A DNA stretch of 64,000 nt, taken from Flavobacterium psychrophilum (GTDB taxonomy: Bacteria > Bacteroidota > Bacteroidia > Flavobacteriales > Flavobacteriaceae). The number at the start of each line of letters is the position of its first letter. Position 1 is the first letter of the stretch. This document shows, piece by piece, positions 41,834-51,923 of this stretch. A program made the position numbers and the translations under genes. The stretch lies in assembly GCA_003243255.1 (NCBI GenBank), contig QFQM01000005.1, forward strand, positions 1-64,000. Reading direction: 5' to 3'. The notes under the pieces were generated by a model that was not told the origin of the DNA, ran no database searches, and worked only from the letters and a program-made list of their open reading frames with translations.

Positions 41834-42652
41834 ATGAAGAATACCATTGCTATTGTACTACTGATTTTTGTTTTCTTTTCTGCGAATGCACAACAAGCTA
41901 AAGACAGCATTGTACCTCCTGCAAAACCGTTAAAGCTAAGCCATGCTGAGCCTTTGTATATTGATCTTATACGTGACCTTGGTGCCCGTAAGGGTGAAAA
42001 AGAGATCAACGTGGGTTTTGGGGTGAATGATGATAAACAATACCTATCATATACAGGGTTTGTGGAATATGAATTTGCCGTGGCCAACAGGCTTGGCCTT
42101 GAGGTTGAGGTGCCCTTTGAAATGTACCAGCACAACCATAAGGACGGGGTAATGCTGCCCGATAACCGTATAGAGGGTGTAAAACTGGCAACACAATATA
42201 CGTTTATGGTTTCTGAAAAATACCAGACATCTATGGCGGTAGGTTATATACAGGAATTTGAATTTTCCTCTTTTAAAGATCTTGATCATAACAGTAAACT
42301 CTTTGAGGGTACATTATACAACCCTATATTTATTGCCGCCACACGATGGACACCCAATATTCATACACTGCTTTATGCAGGGCCTGTTACAGAACAGTTT
42401 TTTGCAACCAACACCTGGCAAACATCATTACAGGTAAATGCCAATCTGCACTATGTTTTTCATGGAGGTTATTTTGTGGGGGTTGAAACCAATATGGAAT
42501 TTTCCGGAGAAAAACCATCGTTTGTATTCAGGCCGCAGTTTAAAGTACCTTTTTCTAAAAAGGTAAGCCTTGGTGTGCTGGCAGGTATTCCCGCATCAGA
42601 TCATGATCATCAGGGGCTGAGTGGTATGGCCAGGCTGATATGGGTGCCTTAA
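41834..42652 (+). CDS. Exported protein, probable outer-membrane beta-barrel
   Basis: 272 residues. A signal peptide (IAIVLLIFVFFSANAQQ) follows the chosen ATG; an upstream ATG at 41801 would extend before the signal. Then HAEPLYIDLIRDLGARKGE and a series of alternating strands (EVPFEMYQHN, QYTFMVSEKYQTSMAVGYIQEFEF in part) typical of outer-membrane barrels. Convergent with the M1 peptidase gene, overlapping by four bases. Function unknown. Confidence 0.7.
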   Translation: MKNTIAIVLLIFVFFSANAQQAKDSIVPPAKPLKLSHAEPLYIDLIRDLGARKGEKEINVGFGVNDDKQYLSYTGFVEYEFAVANRLGLEVEVPFEMYQHNHKDGVMLPDNRIEGVKLATQYTFMVSEKYQTSMAVGYIQEFEFSSFKDLDHNSKLFEGTLYNPIFIAATRWTPNIHTLLYAGPVTEQFFATNTWQTSLQVNANLHYVFHGGYFVGVETNMEFSGEKPSFVFRPQFKVPFSKKVSLGVLAGIPASDHDHQGLSGMARLIWVP

Positions 42653-44556
42653 TTCTTTACGAATTTCAGTTCGGCAGTGCCTTTATTAGTGTGTAGCGTC
42701 ATAAAATAAACACCTGTAGCAAAACCCGATACATCCCAGGCAGCCGCCCCGTTGGTTTCCATTATGCGTTGTCCAAGGGTATTGTAAATTACAGCTTCAC
42801 TTATATACACACCATCGGCAACTGCAACAAACAGAAAGGTATTTGCCGGATTCGGGTACAGGTAGGGTGAAAAATAATCTCCTGCATTAGTAACCGTAAT
42901 GGTGCTGGTTCTGCTGATGATATCGCTGTTTGGATCGAAAATAGCCTGTACTGCTTTAAAAGGGACATCAACAATAAAATCCTGCCCGTTGGAAATATTC
43001 TCTAAAACATAATCCTGAATCTCCCCATTAGCACCAATAAGCCTTACGGGTACACCCATCTCAAAAAAGGAAACGGAATTATGCGACTGCATCTGGTTGA
43101 GGTTGATCCGTGCTTGTCCGCCTTCAATATTTTCAACGGTTATAGTATAAACAGGAAAGCCCTGATTAGAAACCCAGTCACTAAAAAAGCCTGTGAGGTC
43201 AAGTCCAGAAGCAGCTTCAAGGTGAGCCTTGAGTTGAGGTGTTTTTGCATAGGCATACGCCAGCTCGGGGTCGGCCAGATAGGCTTTTAATGCCTGAAAG
43301 AAAACAGGATCACCCAGTTTTACACGCAACATATTCAGTACCATCGCACCTTTGTTATAGCTAAGCCTGCTGCTGAAGATACGGTTCGAACTGAGAGTGT
43401 CGGCATCGGTCAGGTATATATAACCGCCATCCTCAGATGTAATATTGGCAATGTTGCTCAGTTTCCAGTTCCTGAAAGGTTCGTAGCCATCAAGGTGTTC
43501 TATCACCATGCCGGAAAGATAGGTAGCAAAGCCTTCGTTTAGCCAGATATCTTTCCATGAGCCACAGGTTACTTTGTCGCCAAACCACTGATGTGCCAAC
43601 TCGTGAGCGATGAGGTTGCGCCCAAAGCTCCCCATGAATGAAACCGTAGTGTGTTCCATCCCTCCGCCAAAACCGCATTGGGCGTGGCCATATTTTTCGT
43701 TATGGAAGGGATAGGTTTCAAACGTCTGCTCATAAAAATCCATGATAGGAAGCGTCACCGCGAGGTTTTGTTCGTTTTGCGTCTGTGATTCAGGGTACAG
43801 GTAGTTAACTATTGGGAATTCATTAGGTACTGTTCCTGCTGTTTGGGTAAAAATGCCATAATTGCTTATGGAGATAGCCACTAGATAGGCCGGAATAGGG
43901 TACTGATGCCTGTAATGAGTAGTTTTGGTGCCGTCTTCATTTTCTGTCTGCGATTGTTCGAGACCGTTAGAAACACTCACATACTGCGAAGGGGCAGTAA
44001 TGTATACATCTATATTTTCAATCTTATCGATAAGGTCCTGTTTACAGGGCCACCAGTCTTTAGCGCCATAAGGTTCGGAGAGTGTCCATAATACAGGAGC
44101 CCCGGCATGCTGACTCACAACAAAGGCTTCGTCTTGGGTAGGCGGAGCACCTGAGTAGGTAATTTCTACCCTTGCCTGAGAGCCGGTGCTTAATGTTGAT
44201 GGCAGTGTTATAACCAGTTCGTCATTTTCATTTTGGGTAAATACCAGATTGTTTCCATTTTGCAGTACCTGCGAAACAGTCAGTTCTGAAGCCAGGTCGA
44301 ATGTTACATCGGCCATGTCTTCCTTTGCTATGAAATCGGTAGTTATAGTCCCGCTTATGAAGTGTACGTTCGGGTCGGCTGTAAGGTCGAGCCTGTGGTA
44401 TACCACATCATAGTTACCCGTATGGGCATTAGCAGTAAAGGTCATCAGGTTGTGTCCTGATTTCCTTTCAGCTTCGGCAATCTCTTCGGTGCTTTGGGCA
44501 AATGCAGCTGCCATGCCTAACAGGCTGAAGAGTATGGGGGTAAAAATTCGGCTCAT
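42649..44556 (-). CDS. Secreted M1-family aminopeptidase with type IX sorting domain
   Basis: 635 residues. Signal peptide, an M1 N-terminal beta domain, the exopeptidase GGGMEH motif (about residue 296) and the zinc site HELAHQWFGDK with the distal Glu in WLNEGFATY (about 316-340). The C-terminal YLYPNPANTFLFVAV and LGQRIMETNG...ATGVYFMTLHTNKG region is a type A T9SS sorting domain, so the enzyme is exported across the outer membrane. Cleaves N-terminal residues of peptides outside the cell. Confidence 0.95.
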   Translation of the reverse strand: MSRIFTPILFSLLGMAAAFAQSTEEIAEAERKSGHNLMTFTANAHTGNYDVVYHRLDLTADPNVHFISGTITTDFIAKEDMADVTFDLASELTVSQVLQNGNNLVFTQNENDELVITLPSTLSTGSQARVEITYSGAPPTQDEAFVVSQHAGAPVLWTLSEPYGAKDWWPCKQDLIDKIENIDVYITAPSQYVSVSNGLEQSQTENEDGTKTTHYRHQYPIPAYLVAISISNYGIFTQTAGTVPNEFPIVNYLYPESQTQNEQNLAVTLPIMDFYEQTFETYPFHNEKYGHAQCGFGGGMEHTTVSFMGSFGRNLIAHELAHQWFGDKVTCGSWKDIWLNEGFATYLSGMVIEHLDGYEPFRNWKLSNIANITSEDGGYIYLTDADTLSSNRIFSSRLSYNKGAMVLNMLRVKLGDPVFFQALKAYLADPELAYAYAKTPQLKAHLEAASGLDLTGFFSDWVSNQGFPVYTITVENIEGGQARINLNQMQSHNSVSFFEMGVPVRLIGANGEIQDYVLENISNGQDFIVDVPFKAVQAIFDPNSDIISRTSTITVTNAGDYFSPYLYPNPANTFLFVAVADGVYISEAVIYNTLGQRIMETNGAAAWDVSGFATGVYFMTLHTNKGTAELKFVKN

Positions 44557-44705
44557 AGCAAAGTTTTTTTCAAATGTAATGAGAAAACTGTTTCAATAGT
44601 ACGGCATAAAGGTTGAAATATGCAGGTTTTAAGCCAAAATTTGAAATATAAATCACTATTTTCGCCTCAGTTAAAAAGTTTAATGGGTTGCTGAAAACAA
44701 TTCAT

Positions 44706-44713
44706 TAAATTTG
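44706..44713 (+). promoter_or_regulatory. -7 promoter element of serS
   Basis: TAAATTTG fits TAnnTTTG, 25 bases before the ATG at 44739. TTG at 44688 may be the -33 element at short spacing. Confidence 0.6.
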
Positions 44714-44738
44714 CTCCACTTTATTAAAAAACAGTATC

Positions 44739-46010
44739 ATGTTACAGACAGTATTTATTAGGGAAAACAGAGAAAAAGTGATACAGGCGCTTGGCAAAAG
44801 AAATTTTGACGCCACTGCACTTGTGGACGAAGTGATCGCACTTGACGAGAAAAGAAGGCACACTCAGGTGGAACTTGACACCATCTTATCTGAATCCAAC
44901 AAGCTGTCCAAAGACATTGGCGAACTGATGAAAGCCGGTGAAAAAGCAAAAGCTACACTGCTTAAGGAAAAAACTACGCAATACAAAGATAAGAGCAAAG
45001 AGCTGAGCGAAACGCTTACTACAGTAACCGAAGAGCTCACGCATGCGCTTTACAAACTGCCAAATACGCCAGCCGACATCGTTCCGGAAGGTAAAACCCC
45101 TGAAGAAAACCTTGAGGTATACCGTAAAGGTGATATCCCAACGTTGTTTGAAGGTGCTTTGCCACACTGGGAACTGGCAAAAAAATATGACATCATTGAC
45201 TTTGAGTTGGGTGTAAAAATTACGGGAGCAGGTTTCCCGGTTTATAAAGGCAAGGGAGCAAGGCTTCAGCGTGCACTTATCACCTATTTCTTAGACAAAA
45301 ATACCGATGCAGGTTATAAAGAATACCAGGTGCCACACCTTGTAAACGAAGCTTCAGGTTACGGAACAGGACAGCTGCCGGATAAAGAAGGACAGATGTA
45401 CCACGTAGGCCTTGATGATCTTTACCTTATCCCAACAGCTGAGGTACCGGTAACCAATCTTTTCCGTGATGTGATCATTGAGGAGAAAGACCTTCCGGTA
45501 TTGTGTACAGGCTATACACCATGTTTCCGTAGGGAAGCAGGTTCGTATGGTGCACACGTGAGAGGACTGAATCGCCTTCACCAGTTTGACAAAGTAGAGA
45601 TCGTTCGTGTAGAAAAACCGGAGAATTCTTATGCGTCGCTTGATGGCATGGTAGATCACGTAAAAACCATTCTTGACGAACTTGGGTTGCCATACAGGGT
45701 GCTTCGCCTTTGTGGTGGCGATATGGGCTTTGCTTCGGCACTTACATACGATTTTGAGGTGTTCTCTACAGCTCAGGACCGTTGGTTAGAGATCAGTTCA
45801 GTATCTAACTTTGAGACATTCCAGTCAAACAGGCTTAAGCTTCGTTTCCGTGATAAAGAAGGTAAAAACCATTTGGCACACACGCTTAACGGAAGCTCAC
45901 TGGCATTGCCAAGGGTACTTGCCGGGATACTTGAAAACTACCAGACACAGGAAGGTATCGTGATACCCGAAGTGTTAAGGAAGTATACAGGGTTTGATAT
46001 TATTGACTAG
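44739..46010 (+). CDS. serS: Seryl-tRNA synthetase
   Basis: 423 residues, the family's usual length. The N-terminal coiled-coil arm (residues about 30-100) binds tRNA-Ser; the class II core shows motif 2 FRREAGSYGAHVRGLNRLHQF and motif 3 ALPRVLAGILENYQT. Charges tRNA-Ser with serine using ATP. Translated from its own promoter. Confidence 0.97.
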   Translation: MLQTVFIRENREKVIQALGKRNFDATALVDEVIALDEKRRHTQVELDTILSESNKLSKDIGELMKAGEKAKATLLKEKTTQYKDKSKELSETLTTVTEELTHALYKLPNTPADIVPEGKTPEENLEVYRKGDIPTLFEGALPHWELAKKYDIIDFELGVKITGAGFPVYKGKGARLQRALITYFLDKNTDAGYKEYQVPHLVNEASGYGTGQLPDKEGQMYHVGLDDLYLIPTAEVPVTNLFRDVIIEEKDLPVLCTGYTPCFRREAGSYGAHVRGLNRLHQFDKVEIVRVEKPENSYASLDGMVDHVKTILDELGLPYRVLRLCGGDMGFASALTYDFEVFSTAQDRWLEISSVSNFETFQSNRLKLRFRDKEGKNHLAHTLNGSSLALPRVLAGILENYQTQEGIVIPEVLRKYTGFDIID

Positions 46011-46112
46011 TAACTGAGGGGCTGAGGTTCTTAGTTGCTTAGTTTCAAAGTGACAAAGTTTTAAGCCGAATCAGGTAATAAATTAATATATTTGTTAGAA
46101 CGCGAATAATTT

Positions 46113-46234
46113 AGAACGCGGATAACACGGATCAGGCGGATTTTCACTAATAATTTAATGAATGTCTGCGTTATGGTATATGATAGCGGATTTGAATCCG
46201 TGTTCATCTGCTAAATCCGCGTCATCCGCGTTCT
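46113..46234. repeat. Imperfect inverted-repeat element
   Basis: About 122 bases. Outer arms AGAACGCGGAT and ATCCGCGTTCT, with inner arms GCGGATTT and AAATCCGC. The right end contains AATCCGCGTCATCCGCG, a motif reminiscent of dispersed Bacteroidota intergenic repeats. It sits in the leader of the TPR gene, after the promoter-like TATATTTG at 46087. Confidence 0.5.
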
Positions 46235-46267
46235 TATTGATAAAAACTTTATGTTTCAGATTTCAGG

Positions 46268-48046
46268 ATGAAGAAAATAGTTGCCATTATAGCCTTTTTC
46301 TGTTCGGTTGCGGTATTTGCGCAAAACGAGCAGCTGGCCTTTAATTACTTTGAAAAAGGAGAATTCGAAAAAGCACTTGCTACCTATCAGGACCTTGAAA
46401 AGAAACAGCCCAATAATACTTTTTTCATCCAGAAGATTGTGGCCTGCCAGCAGCAACTGCAAAAATATGCCGAAGCTGAGAAATACCTGAAAGAAAAGAT
46501 TGAACGTACAATTCAGCCAATGCTTTATGTGGAGTTGGGCTATAACTACCAGCTGCAAAAGGATATGGGCAAGGCAGAGAAGAATTATAACCTGGCTATT
46601 AAGGCTATAAGCGAAAATCCTTCGTATGTATATTCTGTAGCAAATGTTTTTGAACAGAAAGTACTGTTAGAGTATGCCATCAAAGCTTATGATACGGCTT
46701 CTTCCATCAATAAGAGTATGAATTTTGACTATCAGCTGGCACTTATACAGGGACAGTTGGGTAATACCGAACAGATGATCGATAAACTGCTGTCATATGC
46801 CTATAACAACCAGCAAAGCCTTGTAGTCGTTCAAAACCAGTTGTCGCGATTTATGAACGAAGAGGGAAGCGATACTTTTAATGCATCGCTTCGCAAAGCT
46901 TTATTACTGAATACCCAAAAGACACAGGATATTTTCTGGAACCAGTTTTTGAGCTGGTATTTTGTACAGCAAAAAGAATACGGTAAAGCTTTTATACAGG
47001 AGAAAGCGATCTTCAAACGTAATCCTGATACATTCCTGAATATTGTTAACCTTGGGCATCTTGCCATGGAAGAGCATGAAGATGCATCTGCCCGTGAAAT
47101 ACAGGCTTTTATTCTTGAAAATACCGATGAGCCCGGTCTTAGGATGCAGGCCGAATTCAATCTCCTCGAAATGGATATTGCCATTGCGCAGCCTAAGGAT
47201 TATGCATCGATCAAACAGCGTATCGATGCGCTTTTAACGCAATATGGTACTACTCCTTATTCGCTTAAACTGCAATTGCAAAAAGCCGATTTTGAAGGTT
47301 TTTACCTGAAAGATACTAAGGCAGCTACCCAAACCCTGAATACAGCATTAGGTCTTCAGTTAAACCGCTACCAGACTGCCGAGGTAAAGATGAAGTTGTC
47401 GGATATACTACTGCTTGATGAAAAATTCAATCAGGCGATTATTTATTATGCCCAGATAGAAGAAGACCTGAAAAATGATGCCGTAGGCCACGAGGCAAGT
47501 TTTAAGGTAGCGCGTACAAGTTATTTTAAAGGCGATTTTGAATGGGCTCAGAAACAGCTTACAGTACTTAAGTCGTCATCATCACAGCTTATTGCCAATG
47601 ACGCGCTGGAACTGTTCCTGCTGATACTGGACAATACCGTTGAAGACAGTACCCAGACTGCGCTTAAGAAATTTGCCAAAGCGGATTTTAAGCTATACCA
47701 AAACAAAAAAGATGAGGCACTTGCTGTATTTAAAGACCTTATTGAAAAGGATAATACAGAGAGTATAAAAGATGTAACCCACATCCGCCTTGGTGAGATA
47801 TATGATAGCAAGGGTCAGTATGACCTTGCGCTGCAAAACTACCAGCAGGTAATCGATAAATACAAAGAAGGTATTTATGTGGATGAGGCATTGTTCTTCT
47901 CGGCTGAGATCTATAACAAAAAACTCAACGATCCTGAAAAAGCAAAGCCATTATATGAGAAGGTTATCTTTGAACATCAGGATAGCATTTACTTTGTAGA
48001 GGCCCGAAAACAATTCAGGCAGCTTAGGGGCGACACAAATAGTTAA
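46268..48046 (+). CDS. Secreted TPR protein
   Basis: 592 residues. Signal peptide MKKIVAIIAFFCSVAVFAQ, followed by about ten TPR-like units spread over the whole chain (for example YFEKGEFEKALATYQDLEK, HIRLGEIYDSKGQYDLALQNYQQV). Periplasmic scaffold or protein-interaction role likely. The partner is unknown. A promoter-like element at 46087 implies a long leader. Confidence 0.85.
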   Translation: MKKIVAIIAFFCSVAVFAQNEQLAFNYFEKGEFEKALATYQDLEKKQPNNTFFIQKIVACQQQLQKYAEAEKYLKEKIERTIQPMLYVELGYNYQLQKDMGKAEKNYNLAIKAISENPSYVYSVANVFEQKVLLEYAIKAYDTASSINKSMNFDYQLALIQGQLGNTEQMIDKLLSYAYNNQQSLVVVQNQLSRFMNEEGSDTFNASLRKALLLNTQKTQDIFWNQFLSWYFVQQKEYGKAFIQEKAIFKRNPDTFLNIVNLGHLAMEEHEDASAREIQAFILENTDEPGLRMQAEFNLLEMDIAIAQPKDYASIKQRIDALLTQYGTTPYSLKLQLQKADFEGFYLKDTKAATQTLNTALGLQLNRYQTAEVKMKLSDILLLDEKFNQAIIYYAQIEEDLKNDAVGHEASFKVARTSYFKGDFEWAQKQLTVLKSSSSQLIANDALELFLLILDNTVEDSTQTALKKFAKADFKLYQNKKDEALAVFKDLIEKDNTESIKDVTHIRLGEIYDSKGQYDLALQNYQQVIDKYKEGIYVDEALFFSAEIYNKKLNDPEKAKPLYEKVIFEHQDSIYFVEARKQFRQLRGDTNS

Positions 48047-48171
48047 TTAAGCGACAAATTATAGCGAATTGTACCACAGAGATTCGCAAAGGTTTTTTCT
48101 GCAAAGCAGAATTTCTTTCTCTGAGTAGTTATAAAGAGATTTATGTGTGTTGCTCTGTGTTTTCTTTGTGT

Positions 48172-48189
48172 TCCCGATAGCTATCGGGA
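48172..48189. repeat. Dispersed palindrome TCCCGATAGCTATCGGGA
   Basis: A perfect 18-base palindrome. The same CCCGATAGCTATCGGG core recurs at 60927-60942, and its centre is present in the broken tRNA-Arg at 22671-22682. Confidence 0.75.
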
Positions 48190-48228
48190 CTGCGGTATAA
48201 CTAATATAAAACTCAAAGTAATTAATCG

Positions 48229-48236
48229 TACCTTTG
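48229..48236 (+). promoter_or_regulatory. -7 promoter element upstream of the DUF4286-rsmA-mgtE unit
   Basis: TACCTTTG fits TAnnTTTG, 69 bases before the ATG at 48306. The leader contains the palindrome at 48257-48278. Confidence 0.55.
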
Positions 48237-48256
48237 CAATAGTGTTCCCAAAACGA

Positions 48257-48278
48257 ACCTGCCTGCCGGCAGGCAGGT
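48257..48278. repeat. Perfect 22-base palindrome in a gene leader
   Basis: Centre CCTGCCTGCCGGCAGGCAGG with A and T at the ends. This sequence recurs across Bacteroidota genomes and translates as the well-known spurious LPACRQAG peptide. It would form a hairpin in the leader of the DUF4286 gene. Confidence 0.7.
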
Positions 48279-48305
48279 AACCAAATCCACAAATAAACTT
48301 CTTCG

Positions 48306-48623
48306 ATGATTATATACAACGTAACTATAAATATAGACGACAGCGTTCACGACAAATGGTTGTTGTGGATGACTGAAAAGCATATTCCTGAAGTATTGGC
48401 AACAGGCAAATTTGTAAAAGCGACTTTTGTAAGAGTGCTTATTGTTGAAGAAATGGGCGGAAGCACGTATTCAACACAATACTTTGCAGAGGATGCAAAA
48501 AAACTCGAATCTTACCTGGCTGAAGATGCTCCAAAGCTAAGACAGGAAGGGATTTCGCTTTTTGGAGACAAAATGCTTGCCTTCAGGACTGAGCTTGAAG
48601 TGCTGAAAGAATTTACGGTTTAG
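48306..48623 (+). CDS. DUF4286-family protein
   Basis: 105 residues. It fits the small conserved family with MIIYNVTINIDDSVHDKWLLWMTEKHIPEV at the start and STYSTQYFAEDAKKLESYL in the middle. Ferredoxin-like fold likely. Function unknown; conserved next to rsmA in many Bacteroidota. Stop and rsmA start are about 34 bases apart. Confidence 0.8.
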   Translation: MIIYNVTINIDDSVHDKWLLWMTEKHIPEVLATGKFVKATFVRVLIVEEMGGSTYSTQYFAEDAKKLESYLAEDAPKLRQEGISLFGDKMLAFRTELEVLKEFTV

Positions 48624-48657
48624 AACAGAATTAAGTTGCCGCTAAGGCTATAATGAC

Positions 48658-49437
48658 ATGGATAAAGTAAAAGCCAAAAAACATCTTGGGCAGCATTTCC
48701 TTAAAGATGAGAGCATAGCAAAGGATATAGCCGACACGCTAACCCTGAACGGTTATAAAAAAGTACTCGAGATAGGTCCCGGTATGGGGGTGCTTACCAA
48801 ATACCTTTTGGATAAGGATATAGAAACCTATGTGATTGAGATCGATACCGAATCTGTAGAGTATCTTAATGCACATTACCCAAAACTGCACGGGCATATC
48901 ATCTCTGAAGATTTCCTGAGATACAATATCACTAAAGATTTTGCCGATGAGCCTTTTGCCATCATCGGGAATTTTCCATACAACATATCATCGCAAATCG
49001 TTTTCCGTGCGCTGGAGCTTCGTGAGAGGATTCCTGAATTCTCAGGGATGTTCCAAAAGGAAGTAGCCGAGCGTATTTGCGAAAAGAAAGGCAGCAAAAC
49101 TTACGGTATCCTGTCGGTGCTGGTACAGGCGTTTTATGATGCCGAATACCTGTTTACCGTGTCGGAACATGTATTCAATCCGCCACCAAAGGTAAAGTCG
49201 GGAGTACTGAGGCTTATCCGTAAAGAAAACTTTCATCTGCCTGTAGATGAGAAGCTATTCTTCTCTGTTGTAAAAGCCGCTTTTAACCAGCGCAGAAAAA
49301 CACTTAGAAACAGTCTAAAAACATATATCTTAACCGAAAGTTTAAAGGAAGATAGTATCTTTGACCTCCGTCCGGAACAGCTTTCGGTGGAGCAATTCAT
49401 AGAACTTACCCAAAAAATAGCGGCGAATGGAGTTTAA
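48658..49437 (+). CDS. rsmA: 16S rRNA dimethyladenosine transferase RsmA (KsgA)
   Basis: 259 residues. Methylates two adjacent adenines in the 3' hairpin of 16S rRNA. SAM motif [13 protein letters not shown], the catalytic [10 protein letters not shown], and the C-terminal basic domain ([13 protein letters not shown]). Its last 11 bases overlap the start of mgtE, giving a tight operon. Confidence 0.96.
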   Translation: MDKVKAKKHLGQHFLKDESIAKDIADTLTLNGYKKVLEIGPGMGVLTKYLLDKDIETYVIEIDTESVEYLNAHYPKLHGHIISEDFLRYNITKDFADEPFAIIGNFPYNISSQIVFRALELRERIPEFSGMFQKEVAERICEKKGSKTYGILSVLVQAFYDAEYLFTVSEHVFNPPPKVKSGVLRLIRKENFHLPVDEKLFFSVVKAAFNQRRKTLRNSLKTYILTESLKEDSIFDLRPEQLSVEQFIELTQKIAANGV

Positions 49438-50779
49438 AATCAGCAAGGATTTTATTGCTCAGATAGAGCAGTATATAAGTGAAAACCGTGAGGAGCAATT
49501 AGTTGCATTACTCGAGGATATTCACTTTGCTGATATAGCCGAAATTATGGGCGAGCTGGACAGTAGTGAAGCCAGCTACCTTTTCCATATCCTTGACAGT
49601 GAAAAAACGGCAGAAATACTGCTTGAGCTGGATGAGGAAGTCCGTGAAAAAATATTAAAAGACCTTTCGCCAAAGGAAATCGCCGAAGAGCTTGATGAGC
49701 TTAGTACGGATGACGCGGCTGACATTATCGCCGAACTTCCGGAGGACAAAAAAGGCGAAGTAATCCAGGAACTTGTTGATGCCGAGCACGCCAAAGACAT
49801 TGTGGAACTTCTTCGTTATGACGAAGATACCGCAGGGGGTCTTATGGGTAAAGAGCTTGTAAAGGTAAACGAGAACTGGAACGTGCTTACCTGCGTTCGC
49901 GAAATGCGTGTTCAGGCAGAGAACGTTCAGCGTGTGCATTCTATTTATGTGGTAGACGATGAAGGCAGGTTAAAAGGCAGGCTTTCGCTAAAAGACCTTT
50001 TGGTTACCTCTACCAAAACACCTATCAGTGAGGTGTATATCCCCAAAGTGGATTATGTAAGGGTTACTACCCCTGATGTTGAGGTTGCCCGTATCATGCA
50101 GAAGTATGACCTTGAGGCCATACCGGTTGTTGATGAGCTGGGCAGGCTTGTAGGGCGTATTACCATCGACGATATCGTAGACGTTATTAAGGAAGAAGCC
50201 GACAAGGATTACCAGTTAGCGGCGGGTATCTCCCAGGACGTTGAGGCGGATGACAGCATCCTTGACCTTACCAAAGCGCGCTTGCCGTGGCTTATACTTG
50301 CCTTACTTGGAGGTTTTGTAACCGTGAAGGTGATGGGTATTTTTGAACCGGCAATGAAAAACCACGGAGAGTTATTTTTCTTTACCCCGCTTATTGCCGC
50401 GATGGCAGGTAATGTGGGTGTACAGTCGTCTGCGATTATTGTGCAGGGTCTTGCCAATAACAGTATTAGCGGTTCGCTTTTTAGCCGACTTGTAAAAGAA
50501 GTATTGCTTACGCTTTTAAACGGCTCTATACTTGCCCTGATACTTATTTTAGGTAGCCATTTCCTGCTTGATGTAAGCTATGAGGTTGGCCTTACCGTTA
50601 GTGTATCACTGGTGTCGGTAATTGTTATCGCTTCGCTTATCGGTACGTTCGTGCCTATATTGCTTAATAAAGTGGGTGTCGATCCGGCATTGGCTACAGG
50701 GCCGTTCATTACGACCAGTAATGACATTTGCGGTATCCTTATTTATTTTTCTATCGCTAAGATTATTTTAGGGTTTTAA
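49427..50779 (+). CDS. mgtE: Magnesium transporter MgtE
   Basis: 450 residues. N-terminal MgtE superhelix ([23 protein letters not shown]), tandem CBS domains (about 140-260, including [22 protein letters not shown]) and five C-terminal membrane helices. The Mg2+-gated channel passes Mg2+ inward. Starts within the rsmA 3' end (11-base overlap) and overlaps the convergent gene's stop by four bases. Confidence 0.95.
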   Translation: MEFKISKDFIAQIEQYISENREEQLVALLEDIHFADIAEIMGELDSSEASYLFHILDSEKTAEILLELDEEVREKILKDLSPKEIAEELDELSTDDAADIIAELPEDKKGEVIQELVDAEHAKDIVELLRYDEDTAGGLMGKELVKVNENWNVLTCVREMRVQAENVQRVHSIYVVDDEGRLKGRLSLKDLLVTSTKTPISEVYIPKVDYVRVTTPDVEVARIMQKYDLEAIPVVDELGRLVGRITIDDIVDVIKEEADKDYQLAAGISQDVEADDSILDLTKARLPWLILALLGGFVTVKVMGIFEPAMKNHGELFFFTPLIAAMAGNVGVQSSAIIVQGLANNSISGSLFSRLVKEVLLTLLNGSILALILILGSHFLLDVSYEVGLTVSVSLVSVIVIASLIGTFVPILLNKVGVDPALATGPFITTSNDICGILIYFSIAKIILGF

Positions 50780-51780
50780 CCGTTACCCAGCTTTTTTGCT
50801 ATACCCTTTTCCTTTGCTGCCGGATACCAAAAACCGATTGATATCTCATAAATATAGCCATTCCGTATGGCATAGCGTACCACACCCTGCTCATTATTGA
50901 GCTTTACCTCATAGGTATAATAATTATTTATGGCTGCCAGTGGGGCATCCCAATGTTTAAGTAGGGTAGAATTGTCATATTTATTGCAGAGTACCTCTTC
51001 ACTATCGCCAATCTTCACACCATCAATAATAATGACCGAAGAGGGACTGTAATATTGTTTTTTTGGTGTGCTGAAGATGTTGATCTTATTTAGCTTTTGT
51101 TCTTTATTGTCAAAATAGAATTCCATATCGCCTATGCGATAGATTTTTTCAACTTTCATAAATTTCCCATTGAAATAGGTGCTGTCGGTACTCACCATAT
51201 TGAAATAAGAAACATTCTTTTCAAACTCCTTACGCGTAAGCCCGTACATATTCTTCTTTTGGTATGTAATATCGCTAAGAGGGATCATGTCCATTTTCCA
51301 GGCTTCTATTTCGGCAGCAAAATCTCTTTTAAAGAAATCATCCACGTCTTTTGTAAATGTGGTACGGATATTATTTTCGGGGGCTACATATTCTAGTTTC
51401 TCTTCTGGAAAAAACACACCTTTATGGTTAGCAGTGGTAAATATCGTGTCCTTAAAATTGTTTACTTGCACAATAAACATTGATGTTACCAAAGGTTTTT
51501 GGCTTACATCCGGTTCCTGTCCGCAGTTGCAGGCTTCGGTTGTCCATGTTTTGGCATCTGCTTTTAGTTTAAGCAGATTGTAAGCCAGGGTGTCGTTATG
51601 CGATTCCATAGCCTGAATGTAGTGTCCGGTACGTTTTAGCTTCTTTGCATAGTATTGTATACTACAGGGACCAATAGCATCGGAGTTCACAAGGCGGCAA
51701 ACGGTAACTTTGGTGTAATTTTTAAATTCCTGGGCATTACAAAGGCTGCAAAAGAGCAGGAGATATAGTAAATGTTTCAT
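50776..51780 (-). CDS. Secreted hypothetical protein
   Basis: 334 residues with signal peptide MKHLLYLLLFCSLCNAQ. The body has a Cys pair (TTEACNCGQEPDV) and many charged, strand-like segments (EFYFDNKEQKLNKINIFSTPKK). No family recognised. Probably periplasmic. Convergent with mgtE. Confidence 0.7.
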   Translation of the reverse strand: MKHLLYLLLFCSLCNAQEFKNYTKVTVCRLVNSDAIGPCSIQYYAKKLKRTGHYIQAMESHNDTLAYNLLKLKADAKTWTTEACNCGQEPDVSQKPLVTSMFIVQVNNFKDTIFTTANHKGVFFPEEKLEYVAPENNIRTTFTKDVDDFFKRDFAAEIEAWKMDMIPLSDITYQKKNMYGLTRKEFEKNVSYFNMVSTDSTYFNGKFMKVEKIYRIGDMEFYFDNKEQKLNKINIFSTPKKQYYSPSSVIIIDGVKIGDSEEVLCNKYDNSTLLKHWDAPLAAINNYYTYEVKLNNEQGVVRYAIRNGYIYEISIGFWYPAAKEKGIAKKLGNG

Positions 51781-51892
51781 TGTTAGTTGGTTTGGTTAAT
51801 TAAAATAACGAAAAAATTCTGTAAGAATTGCATTTGTAAAGATGTCATATTTCATTTGTGGAATTTGTGTAATTCGTGGCACAAAACTTCTG

Positions 51893-51900
51893 TAACTTTG
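51893..51900 (+). promoter_or_regulatory. -7 promoter element of the fusion gene
   Basis: TAACTTTG matches TAnnTTTG and lies 23 bases before the preferred ATG at 51924; an ATG at 51876 lies upstream of it and is rejected. Confidence 0.6.
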
Positions 51901-51923
51901 TGGGAGACTATACATCCCGAACA

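Noticed and set aside
48059..48319. Minus-strand reading frame containing LPACRQAG
   Set aside because: The peptide is a translation of the GC-rich palindrome at 48257-48278, a well-known artefact; the real gene begins on the other strand.
51876..51923. Upstream ATG of the dehydrogenase-VOC gene
   Set aside because: A TAnnTTTG promoter element lies between this ATG and the preferred start, and the added residues are unlike the family.
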